Assembly: GCA_036261625.1 (NCBI GenBank)
Contig: DATAKL010000011.1
Location: forward strand, 1 to 64,000
Source of the DNA: JAAXKN01 sp036261625
GTDB taxonomy: Bacteria; Bacteroidota; Ignavibacteria; Ignavibacteriales; SURF-24
Reading direction: 5' to 3'
Length of the DNA stretch: 64,000 nt
Shown here: in pieces, positions 1 to 8,442 of the stretch
Position numbering within the stretch: the stretch's first letter is position 1
How the letters are laid out: each line of letters starts with the position of its first letter
The notes under the pieces: model-generated
Seen by the model: the letters and a program-made list of their open reading frames with translations, nothing else
Databases searched by the model: none
Told to the model about the DNA's origin: nothing
Program-made: the position numbers and the translations under genes

Positions 1-604
1 TCCCCCCACAATTTCAGAGCCCCGATGAGGGGCGACTTGTTTATCCCGTTTAAATACAAATCGCCCCTTGTCGGGGCTCCGGGGGATTGGGGGAATTCGT
101 TTCCCGGGGGTTCCCGCACCCGCCCAAGGCGGGTTTGGTCACCCCGGGCTAAAGACAAAGCGCCCCTCATCGGGGCTTTGTAATTTGGACGTTTATTGAT
201 GCATTCTTTTCATTGGCCTTTGGAAATCTATTAAGTTGACGCGTAAAGACTCAGTCGGGGACCGCACCCTGGGTGCGGGATAAAAAAACCATCTAGCGCC
301 GTAGGTGCGGCATATAAACGCCCCAAATTGGAGATATAATTCCAATTTGCGGATATCATCCCATATTAAATCATCATCCAAATAATTATCCCAATCATAA
401 TCCAAATTATAAATCACCGGATTTAACGGAAATAAACCCGCAATGTAGAAACTGTGCGGAATCTAATATACCGCCGCCTGACAGGGCTTTGGTGGGTTGT
501 GGGGGGATCCGTTAACCCAGGGTTTTTCATCCCCTGCCGGGGATCTCAAACCCTGGGCTACTGAGGTTACGTCCTCCTTACGGAGGACTTAGTAACTGCG
601 TAAC
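1..604. repeat. Intergenic cluster of palindromic repeats
   Basis: No credible gene. The stretch is packed with GC-rich hairpins. Positions 17-40 pair with 56-79 (24 bp, three differences, all compatible with G-U pairing in RNA). A related element lies at 155-181. Perfect short stems occur at 118-124/128-134 (ACCCGCC, loop CAA) and 262-269/271-278 (CCGCACCC). A compound hairpin spans 515-558 (outer CCCAGGGTTT, inner ATCCCC/GGGGAT). GTCCTCC/GGAGGAC stands at 571-588 inside a GTTAC/GTAAC frame and is followed by TGCGTAAC. Related decayed copies occur near 49590-49790. This is consistent with a dispersed, non-coding palindromic repeat family. Confidence 0.7.
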
Positions 605-741
605 CATAAATTCTCACATTTCATAGCTTACTCCTTATTGAAGTATGCGCATTAAGTACCCCACACCTTGGGCTTAATTTTCAAAAATATGCAACTAATT
701 ACATTTGCAGGAGACCGGGTCAGATTTTTTATTCAAATTTT

Positions 742-793
742 ATGCATAGTTATGCATCTAATAGGAATATTTATGTATAATAATGCATTATTA
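742..793. promoter_or_regulatory. Candidate ArgR operators (ARG boxes)
   Basis: A perfect 16-bp palindrome ATGCATAGTTATGCAT (742-757) is followed by a diverged copy, ATGTATAATAATGCAT (773-788). The centres are about 31 bp apart, near three helical turns. The second copy overlaps another perfect palindrome, TAATAATGCATTATTA (778-793). AT-rich paired palindromes upstream of an operon that encodes its own ArgR fit ARG boxes. The assignment is inferred from position and symmetry, because the consensus for this phylum is not known to me. Confidence 0.45.
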
Positions 794-795
794 AT

Positions 796-824
796 TTGAC
801 AAATCTGCATAAAGGCTATATTTT
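796..824 (+). promoter_or_regulatory. Candidate promoter of the arginine operon
   Basis: TTGACA at 796-801 is followed after 15 bp by TATATT (817-822), or after 17 bp by TATTTT (819-824). It lies immediately downstream of the putative ARG boxes, so a bound repressor would overlap or abut it. Transcription from here would give a leader of about 180 nt before argC. This is a motif match only. Confidence 0.35.
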
Positions 825-861
825 TATGTATATGAAAATCAGGCATATAAATATCGTAAAC

Positions 862-939
862 GGACTATCTGCTCTTTCGGGCAGACATACCTCAATCCGT
901 CTGCTTCGACGACCTATCAGGGCCTAACCATCAGGCCTT
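862..939 (+). promoter_or_regulatory. Structured leader upstream of argC
   Basis: Two mutually exclusive stems share one arm. TCTGC (868-872) can pair with GCAGA (881-885), or GCAGAC (881-886) can pair with GTCTGC (899-904). A further stem, 919-925 with 933-939 (core GGCCT/AGGCC, loop AACCATC), follows. This could be an attenuator-like leader, but there is no strong U-tract and no obvious leader peptide. Confidence 0.25.
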
Positions 940-1011
940 TACCGGTTAATTCTAACATTTAATTTTTACACATAACTATTATTACTTTCTTTCAGGAGAT
1001 AAGATCCTAAA

Positions 1012-2046
1012 ATGATTTCTATTGGCATTATTGGCGGCAGCGGTTATACAGGGAAAAAATTAGTTGAGATACTGAATAACCACCCCTTTGTAAAAGATTT
1101 TACCATTTACGGCAGTTCTACTGCCGGACAGAGCCTTTATACGGTTTTCCCTGAAATGGCAGGCAGGGTGCCCGATAGCCAGATTGTTTCCTCTGATGAG
1201 GTCTCAATGAGTCACGACCTATACTACCTTGCCCTTCCGCACGGAGAGGCATTAAAGTTCGTGCCCAAAATTCTGGAAAATGGGAAGAAGGCAATAGATT
1301 TAGGCGGCGACTACAGGCTCGACACAGCGGAACTTTACGAGAAATGGTATAAGCTGAAGCATACTTCGGAAAGTCTCCTGAAGGAGAAGCTCTACGGACT
1401 GGCTGATTTCATTACTGAGGAATACGATAATACAAGCTTAATTGCAAATCCGGGTTGCTACCCTACGGCAACGCTCCTGTCGCTGCTCCCTTTTACATCT
1501 GCCTTCAGCGATGAGATTCTTTCAGTCAGCACCGTGGCTTATTCAGGCACAAGCGGAGCAGGCAAAACGGCCAAGACAGATATGCTTCTCTCGGAGATGC
1601 ACGGCAACGTCCGGGCCTATAATGTCAATGGCCACCGCCATGAGCCTGAAGTCTTGCAGATGCTTGCAAAAAACGGCTTTGACTCTCCGTATTCTTTTAC
1701 AACGCATCTTCTTCCTGCAGCAGTCGGCATTTATGCTACCTCTTCAATTCACTTGAAGCGTGGGCTGTCTGAAAAAGATGTGTTAAATGAATATGAAAAG
1801 AAATATAAGAATTCAAATTTTGTCAGGCTTCGCAATGTTCCCCCGAACCTCAGCTGGGTTGCGGGAACAAATTTCTGCGACATTAACGTATCGGTATCAA
1901 ACAGGGTTGTAGTTGTTACTTCAACAATTGACAATCTGATTAAAGGCGCTGCCGGACAGGCAGTACAGAACATGAACAAATTATTCCACTTTGACGAAAG
2001 GCTGGGGTTAATACATACGGGAGAAAAAAATGTATCAATTTATTGA
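1012..2046 (+). CDS. argC: N-acetyl-gamma-glutamyl-phosphate reductase
   Basis: ArgC reduces N-acetylglutamyl-5-phosphate to the semialdehyde with NADPH, the third step of arginine synthesis. The 344-residue protein has the N-terminal nucleotide-binding loop GGSGYTG (about residues 8-14) and the catalytic cysteine in NPGCYPTA (Cys149). The conserved GHRHEPE segment follows near residues 207-213. Length is normal for the family. A purine-rich ribosome site (CAGGAGA) precedes the ATG. It is the first gene of the argCJBDRGH operon and overlaps argJ by 17 nt, indicating translational coupling. It is likely repressed by ArgR through the palindromes at 742-793. Assignment is secure. Confidence 0.97.
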   Translation: MISIGIIGGSGYTGKKLVEILNNHPFVKDFTIYGSSTAGQSLYTVFPEMAGRVPDSQIVSSDEVSMSHDLYYLALPHGEALKFVPKILENGKKAIDLGGDYRLDTAELYEKWYKLKHTSESLLKEKLYGLADFITEEYDNTSLIANPGCYPTATLLSLLPFTSAFSDEILSVSTVAYSGTSGAGKTAKTDMLLSEMHGNVRAYNVNGHRHEPEVLQMLAKNGFDSPYSFTTHLLPAAVGIYATSSIHLKRGLSEKDVLNEYEKKYKNSNFVRLRNVPPNLSWVAGTNFCDINVSVSNRVVVVTSTIDNLIKGAAGQAVQNMNKLFHFDERLGLIHTGEKNVSIY

Positions 2047-3235
2047 AAACGGAACTGTAACAAGTGTTAAAGGCTTTAAGGCTGCCGGAATCCACTCGGG
2101 AATAAAAAAAAGAAAGAAGGATCTTGCCCTTATTTACTCGGAACTTCCCTGCACCGCAGCAGGAACATTTACAATTAATAAGGTTAAAGCCGCACCGCTT
2201 CTTATTTCAAAGCAGGCTATAAGCGGTAAAAAGCCGGTTAAGGCTGTCCTGGTAAATTCCGGAAATGCAAACGCATGCACAGGCAAAGAAGGCCACGAAG
2301 ATGCAAAACTTACACAGAAGCACTGCGCTGAACTCTTAGGCGTTAAGCCCGGTGAAGTGCTTGTCAGTTCAACAGGCGTAATCGGAAAAAGACTCCCGAT
2401 GGATACGTTCTTGTCAGGCATAGAGAAGATCGTTCCCCTTCTTTCCGGTGAAGGAGGCCTGGATGCCGCTCAGGCAATTATGACTACAGACAAGAAGATG
2501 AAGTCCTACGCACTGAAAGTCAAGCTTGAAGGGGGCTCGGTTAAAATAGGCGCCATATGCAAGGGCAGCGGAATGATCATGCCGAACATGGCAACCATGC
2601 TCGCATTCGTTACAACTGATGCAAAGATAAGCCAGGCCCTCCTGCAGAAGACATTAAAAAAATCTGTTCAGAATACATTTAACAAGATCTCCGTTGACGG
2701 CGAAACCTCAACAAACGATATGGTAGTTGTAATGGCTAACGGAGTTTCTGGAGTTACAATCAAGGCAGGCTCAAAAAATGAAGCCCTCTTCCAGGAGGCT
2801 TTGGAAGCCCTCTCAAGGAAAATGGCAAAGGCAATCGTCTCCGACGGCGAGGGCGCAACAAAACTCGTTACAGTCAATGTCACGGGCGCAAAAACAGACA
2901 AGGATGCAAATCTTGTAGGCAAGGCAATTGCAAACTCGGCTTTGGTTAAGACCGCCGTCTACGGACGCGATGCGAACTGGGGAAGAATCATGTCTGCTGC
3001 CGGAATGAGCGGAGCCCAACTGGATCCCGCAAAGGTCACGATCAGCTTCGACAGCCTGCCCATACTGCTTCCGGAATATAAAATCGTGCTCGACGAGGAA
3101 AAAGCTCTCGCGGTACTTTCCAGGGATGAATTTGAAATCAATATAAATCTTGGCTCGGGTAAAAAGTCGTCCACATGGTACACATGCGACTTTACGGAAG
3201 ACTACATTAAAATAAACGCTGATTACAGGACATAA
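2030..3235 (+). CDS. argJ: Glutamate N-acetyltransferase / ornithine acetyltransferase
   Basis: ArgJ moves the acetyl group from N-acetylornithine to glutamate. Bifunctional members also make N-acetylglutamate from acetyl-CoA. The 401-residue protein carries the self-cleavage site in PNMATML, with Thr189 as the expected N-terminal nucleophile of the beta chain, and the conserved GEGATK motif (about residues 281-286). It ends in the usual NADYRT. The ATG lies inside the 3' end of argC after a GGAGA site. No argA is visible in the window, so this enzyme may supply the first step too, but sequence alone does not settle mono- versus bifunctional activity. Confidence 0.96.
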   Translation: MYQFIENGTVTSVKGFKAAGIHSGIKKRKKDLALIYSELPCTAAGTFTINKVKAAPLLISKQAISGKKPVKAVLVNSGNANACTGKEGHEDAKLTQKHCAELLGVKPGEVLVSSTGVIGKRLPMDTFLSGIEKIVPLLSGEGGLDAAQAIMTTDKKMKSYALKVKLEGGSVKIGAICKGSGMIMPNMATMLAFVTTDAKISQALLQKTLKKSVQNTFNKISVDGETSTNDMVVVMANGVSGVTIKAGSKNEALFQEALEALSRKMAKAIVSDGEGATKLVTVNVTGAKTDKDANLVGKAIANSALVKTAVYGRDANWGRIMSAAGMSGAQLDPAKVTISFDSLPILLPEYKIVLDEEKALAVLSRDEFEININLGSGKKSSTWYTCDFTEDYIKINADYRT

Positions 3236-3248
3236 GGAGGATTGAGAA

Positions 3249-4040
3249 ATGAAAATAGCTGTATTGAAAATTAGCGGAAAGGCATTAAACGATGTGCTTA
3301 CCGACGATGCCTGGATCAACTCAATTAAGACGCTTCAGAAGAGTTATGGAGGCGTCGTAATTGTTCACGGCGCAGGAAGAACCATTTCCGAATGGTCTTC
3401 TGCCCTGGGACTTGAAGTTAAGTTCCATAACGGACAGAGGGTAACCTCGGCCGGCATTATGGAAGTGGTAGCCGCCGTGCAGGCGGGCGTTTTGAACGCA
3501 AAGATTGTAAGCCGCCTCATTACCTCAGATGTAGATGCCGTGGGGCTTACTGGCATTGACCGCAACACCTTCGTTGCAGAAAACGTCAATAAGGATCTGG
3601 GCTTTGTCGGAATACCCAGACAGGTCAATTCATCGAGCTGGATCGATGAACTCTTAAATAAAAACATAGTGCCTGTTTTCTCCAGTGTCTGCCGCGACGC
3701 AGAGGGCAACCTGATGAACGTAAATGCAGACTATTTTACAGAAATCCTGGCCCAGTCCCTTAAGGCTGATTCAGTCTTCTTTGTCTCGGATGTCCAGGGC
3801 GTAAAGCTCGGCGGAAGCTATCAGCACCTTATTGATGAAACTAAGATTCATGAAGGAATCACAAAAGGCGAAATAACAGACGGAATGATCCCGAAGCTCA
3901 ACAGCTGCGTGGAATTATTAAATAAAGGAATCAGTAAAATTTGGATCGGATCGAAAAATCCCGAGGAGATGATAAATGAGAACAACAGCACTAAGGGCGG
4001 CAACACCAGCGGAACCTGGGTCGTCCACCATTCAGCCTGA
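3249..4040 (+). CDS. argB: Acetylglutamate kinase
   Basis: ArgB phosphorylates N-acetylglutamate with ATP. The 263-residue protein has the amino-acid-kinase fold signatures: KISGKA at the N-terminus (Lys for phosphate), VHGAG (about residues 39-43, where VHGGG is usual), NVNAD (about 157-161) and a C-terminal GMIPKL segment. It lacks the N-terminal helix found in arginine-inhibited kinases, so feedback by arginine at this enzyme is less likely. A strong AAGGAGG site precedes the ATG 13 nt after argJ. Its 3' end overlaps argD by 65 nt. Confidence 0.95.
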   Translation: MKIAVLKISGKALNDVLTDDAWINSIKTLQKSYGGVVIVHGAGRTISEWSSALGLEVKFHNGQRVTSAGIMEVVAAVQAGVLNAKIVSRLITSDVDAVGLTGIDRNTFVAENVNKDLGFVGIPRQVNSSSWIDELLNKNIVPVFSSVCRDAEGNLMNVNADYFTEILAQSLKADSVFFVSDVQGVKLGGSYQHLIDETKIHEGITKGEITDGMIPKLNSCVELLNKGISKIWIGSKNPEEMINENNSTKGGNTSGTWVVHHSA

Positions 4041-5229
4041 AGATAATCAAAAGAAGAATCTTCAGCAGAAGGAAACCATTAAGGCAGAGGGCAAAGCCCT
4101 GCTTCAGAACTATTCACGCTACCCTGTGGAATTTGCTAAGGGCATGGGCGCTTACCTCTGGGATACAAAGGGAAAGAAGTACCTCGATTTCTTAAGCGGA
4201 ATTGCCGTAACAGGCTTCGGGCATAACCACCCTGTTATCAAGAAAGCTGTTGAAGTGCAGCTTAATAACCTCTGGCATGTTTCAAACCTTTTTGAGGCGT
4301 CAGGACAGGAGACTTTGGCACAGAAACTCGCTGTGAAGTCAGGTCTTAAAAGCGTATTCTTCTGCAACTCAGGCACCGAGGCTAATGAGGCTGCAATAAA
4401 GTTTGCAAGAAAATGGGGCAAGGGCAGAAGCCATATCATTACAGCGGTTGGAGGATTCCACGGCAGAACCATGGGAAGCATGTCTGCTACGGGACAGTAC
4501 AAAGTATGGGACGGATTTCAGCCCCTTACACCGGGCTTCAGCTATCTTCCCTTCGGAGATGCAAGCGTTCTCGAAGACGCATACGACAGAAACCTCGCTG
4601 CAGTAATGGTTGAGCCTATTCAGGGCGAAAGCGGAATCATTGTTCCCCCAAAGGGATACTTAAAAGGCTTAAGACAATTCTGCGACAAGCACGACCTCCT
4701 TTTAATACTTGACGAAGTACAGACCGGCATGGGAAGAACAGGAAAATTCTTCGCCCACCAGTGGGAGGAGTTAAAACCCGACATTATTACAGTTGCCAAG
4801 GGCATTGCCAACGGCATTCCGCTTGGAGCCGCAATAGTAAGTGAGAAAGTGGCAGAAGTGATCACACCGGGCAGCCACGGATCAACCTTCGGAGGCAACC
4901 CCCTGGCTGTTGCAGCGGCAAATGAAGTGGTTGATCTGCTGGACGATGAAATGCTCCTTAAGATTGAACGCTCGGGCAATATGCTTTTGAACGCCATCGA
5001 GTCGCTTAACCTCGATTCCATTAAGGCAATCCGCGGCAAGGGTCTCTTGATAGGTATTGAACTTTCAGAGGGCTATTCTGCAAAGAAAGCCGCAGCACAA
5101 CTTCTTGAAAAGGGAGTTGTCGTTGGAACCTCGGGCGATTCAGTAATAAGAGCCCTTCCCCCATTTGTAATTTCAATGGAGGAGATCGTGGCATTTACTC
5201 AGGCTCTTAATGAAGTACTTAACGTATAG
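3976..5229 (+). CDS. argD: Acetylornithine aminotransferase
   Basis: This PLP enzyme converts N-acetylglutamate semialdehyde to N-acetylornithine. The 417-residue class-III aminotransferase has YLDFLSGIAVTGFGHNHP near the start, CNSGTEANE (about residues 134-142), DEVQTGMGRTG (about 245-255) and the PLP lysine in VAKGIANG (Lys275). The start at 3976 is supported by GAGGAG at 3963-3968. It gives a roughly 35-residue N-terminal extension that is poorly conserved in the family and overlaps argB by 65 nt. No other ATG lies before the conserved domain. ArgD-type enzymes can also act on succinyl-diaminopimelate in lysine synthesis. Confidence 0.95.
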   Translation: MRTTALRAATPAEPGSSTIQPEDNQKKNLQQKETIKAEGKALLQNYSRYPVEFAKGMGAYLWDTKGKKYLDFLSGIAVTGFGHNHPVIKKAVEVQLNNLWHVSNLFEASGQETLAQKLAVKSGLKSVFFCNSGTEANEAAIKFARKWGKGRSHIITAVGGFHGRTMGSMSATGQYKVWDGFQPLTPGFSYLPFGDASVLEDAYDRNLAAVMVEPIQGESGIIVPPKGYLKGLRQFCDKHDLLLILDEVQTGMGRTGKFFAHQWEELKPDIITVAKGIANGIPLGAAIVSEKVAEVITPGSHGSTFGGNPLAVAAANEVVDLLDDEMLLKIERSGNMLLNAIESLNLDSIKAIRGKGLLIGIELSEGYSAKKAAAQLLEKGVVVGTSGDSVIRALPPFVISMEEIVAFTQALNEVLNV

Positions 5230-5265
5230 ACAAACAACAAAATAAAACTTTACCGGTAAAAAAAT

Positions 5266-5733
5266 ATGTCTGCAAAACTAAAAAGACAGAACAGAATTAA
5301 GGAAATATTAAACAACAAATTCATATCCAACCATGAGGACATGCTTAAGCTGCTCTTAAAGGAGGATATAAATATAACGCAGGCCACCTTAAGCCGCGAC
5401 TTCGCCGAGCTCGGCGTAATACGCACCTTTACAGACACGGGCACGCGTTATACACTTAACCTTTATGAATCGGGCAAGCAGATTGCACGCCTCATAGGTT
5501 TTGAAATACTGAACGTCGAGAACAACGAATCGATGATCGTCATCCGCACGCTTGCCGGCCGCGCTCAGGGTGTGGCTCATTATATAGACCGCCTTAACCG
5601 CGTCGAAATTCTGGGCACCGTGGGCGGCGACGATACGGTAATCGTAATTCCAAATTCACATAAAAATGTAGATAAAGTTGTTGCACTGATAAAAAATATG
5701 ATGATGCAGCAGCCTGACTTTAAACTTAAATAG
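5266..5733 (+). CDS. argR: Arginine repressor
   Basis: ArgR is a hexameric arginine-responsive regulator. The 155-residue protein has an N-terminal winged helix (about residues 1-70, recognition segment TQATLSRDFAELGV) and a C-terminal oligomerisation/arginine-binding domain with GTVGGDDTVIVI (about 123-134). Its position inside the biosynthetic operon implies autoregulation through the palindromes before argC. No separate promoter is evident in the 36 nt after argD. Confidence 0.95.
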   Translation: MSAKLKRQNRIKEILNNKFISNHEDMLKLLLKEDINITQATLSRDFAELGVIRTFTDTGTRYTLNLYESGKQIARLIGFEILNVENNESMIVIRTLAGRAQGVAHYIDRLNRVEILGTVGGDDTVIVIPNSHKNVDKVVALIKNMMMQQPDFKLK

Positions 5734-5777
5734 CTGTCAATAACAGCTCTAAACTTAAAACTGGGAGAATAGATAAA

Positions 5778-6998
5778 TTGGCTAAGAAGAAAATTGTAGT
5801 AGCGTATTCCGGAGGATTAGATACTTCCGTTATGGTTAAATGGCTCAATGAGAAATATGATGCCGAGATAATTACAGCAACAGGAAACCTGGGGCAGCGC
5901 TCGGAGTTAGAAGGCCTGGAAGAAAAAGCCTTGAAGACAGGCGCAGTTAAAGCAGTTATTAAAGACTTAAGAGAGGAATTCCTGACTGAATATGTCTGGA
6001 AAGCCCTCAAGGCCGGCGCCCTCTATGAAGGCGTCTATCCCATGGCCTGCGCTATCGGACGCCCTTTACTGGCAAAGATGCTCGTTGAAATTGCACAGCA
6101 GGAAGGCGCCGATGCCGTCTCTCACGGCTGCACAGGAAAAGGAAACGATCAGGTAAGAATGGAAGTGGGCGTTCAGACACTCCTGCCCGGTATTGAAATA
6201 ATCGCCCCCTTGCGCGACTGGGAATTCAAGAGCCGCGAGGATGAAATTGACTACGCTATTAAAAATAACATACCGGTCAAGGTTACCAAAAAGTCACCTT
6301 ATTCAATTGACGAAAACCTCTTCGGTATTGCAATCGAATGCGGCGTCCTGGAAGACCCTAAAGTCGCTCCGCCTGAAGATGCCTATCAGCTGACTGCAAG
6401 CCCTAAGAATGCCCCGGCTGAAGCTGAGGCAGTAACAATTACTTTTGAAAAGGGTGTTCCTGTTGCATTAAACGGACAGAAGATGGGCGCAATTGAACTC
6501 GTCGAGAAACTCAACCAGATGGGCGGAAAACACGGCGTAGGAAGAATGGACCAGATTGAAAACCGTGTAGTCGGCATCAAATCACGCGAGATCTATGAGG
6601 CTCCGGCTGCCGTTATACTCCACAAGGCGCACAATGAACTCGAAAAACTCATACTCGACAAGGAAACCTTCAGATACAAGCAGGACGTTTCAAACAGGGT
6701 TGCAAACCTGATCTACGACGGACTCTGGTTTACTCCTCTTTTCAGCGCTCTTATGGCATTTGTGGATTCAACGCAGGAAAACCTCTCCGGCGACGTTAAG
6801 GTTGAACTCTTCAAGGGCTCAATCACTGTCCTCTCAAGAAGCTCCGAGTACAGCCTCTACAGCGTTGAACTTGCAACATACACAGACGAGGACCAGTTCG
6901 ACCACAAGGCAAGCACAGGCTTCATGAAGATATACGGACTTCCCTATAAGACTATCACACAGGTTAAACAGTCACTTTCAAAGAAGGAAGTAGCCTGA
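5778..6998 (+). CDS. argG: Argininosuccinate synthase
   Basis: ArgG joins citrulline and aspartate using ATP. The 406-residue protein opens with the PP-loop AYSGGLDTS (about residues 9-17) and contains GCTGKGNDQVR (about 117-127) and SPYSIDENLFG (about 175-185), all diagnostic. The start is TTG at 5778, after GGGAGA at 5763-5768; this is the position expected for the family. The stop TGA overlaps the argH ATG by one base, so the two are translationally coupled. Confidence 0.96.
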   Translation: MAKKKIVVAYSGGLDTSVMVKWLNEKYDAEIITATGNLGQRSELEGLEEKALKTGAVKAVIKDLREEFLTEYVWKALKAGALYEGVYPMACAIGRPLLAKMLVEIAQQEGADAVSHGCTGKGNDQVRMEVGVQTLLPGIEIIAPLRDWEFKSREDEIDYAIKNNIPVKVTKKSPYSIDENLFGIAIECGVLEDPKVAPPEDAYQLTASPKNAPAEAEAVTITFEKGVPVALNGQKMGAIELVEKLNQMGGKHGVGRMDQIENRVVGIKSREIYEAPAAVILHKAHNELEKLILDKETFRYKQDVSNRVANLIYDGLWFTPLFSALMAFVDSTQENLSGDVKVELFKGSITVLSRSSEYSLYSVELATYTDEDQFDHKASTGFMKIYGLPYKTITQVKQSLSKKEVA

Positions 6999-8371
6999 TG
7001 CTCTGGGGCGGAAGATTTAAGGACAAGCTGGATAATGCGGCCATGAAGTTCTCAAGCTCCCTTGGCTTCGATAAGACACTCACGCTGGAGGACCTGCAGG
7101 GAAGCAGGGCTCACGCCGAGATGCTTTATTCCATCGGCATACTAAGTGAAGCCGAATACACTCAGATCACTAACGGCCTGGGGCTCATTGAGGCGGAGTG
7201 GACTGCAGGCACCTGGAATCCCGATGAAAGTATCTTTGAGGACATTCATTCGGCAATTGAAGCCAGACTTGGTGAGCTTATAGGACAAGCTGCCGGTAAG
7301 CTCCACACCGGACGCAGCCGGAACGACCAGATTGCAACTGCAATGAGGCTCTGGATTAAAAAAGCATCGGGCGAGGTTATAAGCAATATCACGCTTTTCC
7401 AGGCATCACTTGTTGAACTTGCTTCGGCCCATACTAAGACAATCATTCCGGGCTATACGCACCTTCAGAGAGCACAGCCCATCTCTTTTGCATTCCACCT
7501 CCTGGCTTATGTGGAAATGCTTGAAAGGGATAAAAAGCGCTTTGAATTTACTTCCGATGAGGCAAATAAGCTGCCTTTAGGAAGCGGTGCACTGGCCGGA
7601 TCGACACTTCCTTTGGACAGGTATTTTACAGCCGGGCTCCTGGATTTTGAGGAGCCCTGTGCAAATGCCCTGGACGCCGTATCCGACAGGGATTACCTCC
7701 TGGACTTTCTGAACGCATGCTCCGTAGGGATGATGCACTTAAGCCGCCTTTCTGAGGAGATCGTGCTATGGTCAACTTCGGAATGGAGGTTCATCAGGCT
7801 TTCAGATAAATATTCCACTGGGTCATCTCTCATGCCGCAGAAGAAAAATCCCGACATGGCTGAACTGACCCGCGGTAAAACAGGCAGGGTTTTCGGCAGC
7901 CAGATCTCTCTTCTTACAACACTTAAGGGTCTTCCCCTCAGCTATAACCGCGACATGCAGGAAGACAAGGAGCCGGTTTTCGATTCCTTTGAAACTTACC
8001 TGAACAGCCTTCATCTGGCAAAAATGATGGTTGAGACCATGGAAGTAAATTCCGAAAGGTTTATTGATGAACTGAAAGGAGACTTCTCTCTGGCAACTGA
8101 CCTTGCCGACTGGCTTGTAATGAAGGGCATTCCTTTCCGTGAGGCTCATAAGATAGTTGGACAGCTTGTGCAGTTTGCCGAGACTAAGGGTGTAAACTTT
8201 GAGAAGGTGTCACTTGAGGAACTTAAGGCTATCCATCCCATTTTCGACTCCTCAGCGCTCGAATGCCTTAATGTGGCCTCGGCTCTCGAAAGAAAGAAAA
8301 CCTACGGCTCGCCAAATCCTAAAATGGTTCAGGAACAGATCGGCCTCTGGAAAAAGAGAATAACCGGATAA
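6998..8371 (+). CDS. argH: Argininosuccinate lyase
   Basis: ArgH splits argininosuccinate into arginine and fumarate, the last step of the pathway. The 457-residue protein has LHTGRSRNDQIAT (about residues 102-114), the HLQRAQPISF segment and the fumarase/aspartase signature GSSLMPQKKNPD (about 275-287) with the catalytic serine loop. It is the last gene of the operon and is followed by an intrinsic terminator. No argF-type carbamoyltransferase follows, although citrulline production needs one, so it must be elsewhere. Confidence 0.96.
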   Translation: MLWGGRFKDKLDNAAMKFSSSLGFDKTLTLEDLQGSRAHAEMLYSIGILSEAEYTQITNGLGLIEAEWTAGTWNPDESIFEDIHSAIEARLGELIGQAAGKLHTGRSRNDQIATAMRLWIKKASGEVISNITLFQASLVELASAHTKTIIPGYTHLQRAQPISFAFHLLAYVEMLERDKKRFEFTSDEANKLPLGSGALAGSTLPLDRYFTAGLLDFEEPCANALDAVSDRDYLLDFLNACSVGMMHLSRLSEEIVLWSTSEWRFIRLSDKYSTGSSLMPQKKNPDMAELTRGKTGRVFGSQISLLTTLKGLPLSYNRDMQEDKEPVFDSFETYLNSLHLAKMMVETMEVNSERFIDELKGDFSLATDLADWLVMKGIPFREAHKIVGQLVQFAETKGVNFEKVSLEELKAIHPIFDSSALECLNVASALERKKTYGSPNPKMVQEQIGLWKKRITG

Positions 8372-8408
8372 TTATTTCAATAGTTATCCTTTTATATAGA
8401 TCAGAATA

Positions 8409-8437
8409 CCCGCAGCTTAAAACTGCGGGCATTTTTA
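8409..8437. terminator. Terminator between argH and the lipoprotein gene
   Basis: CCCGCAG (8409-8415) pairs perfectly with CTGCGGG (8423-8429) around a 7-nt loop and is followed by CATTTTTATT. It lies between convergent genes. Confidence 0.8.
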
Positions 8438-8442
8438 TTGGC

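Noticed and set aside
193..417. 74-codon open frame on the minus strand
   Set aside because: It reads through the palindromic repeat cluster; the translated sequence reflects repeat DNA (PAPRVRSPTESLR), with no ribosome site or conserved look.
919..939. Terminator in the argC leader
   Set aside because: The stem is short and lacks a U-tract, so it is listed only as part of a possible structured leader.
2813..3319. 168-codon minus-strand frame inside argJ/argB
   Set aside because: It is antisense to two well-supported genes and lacks recognisable protein features.
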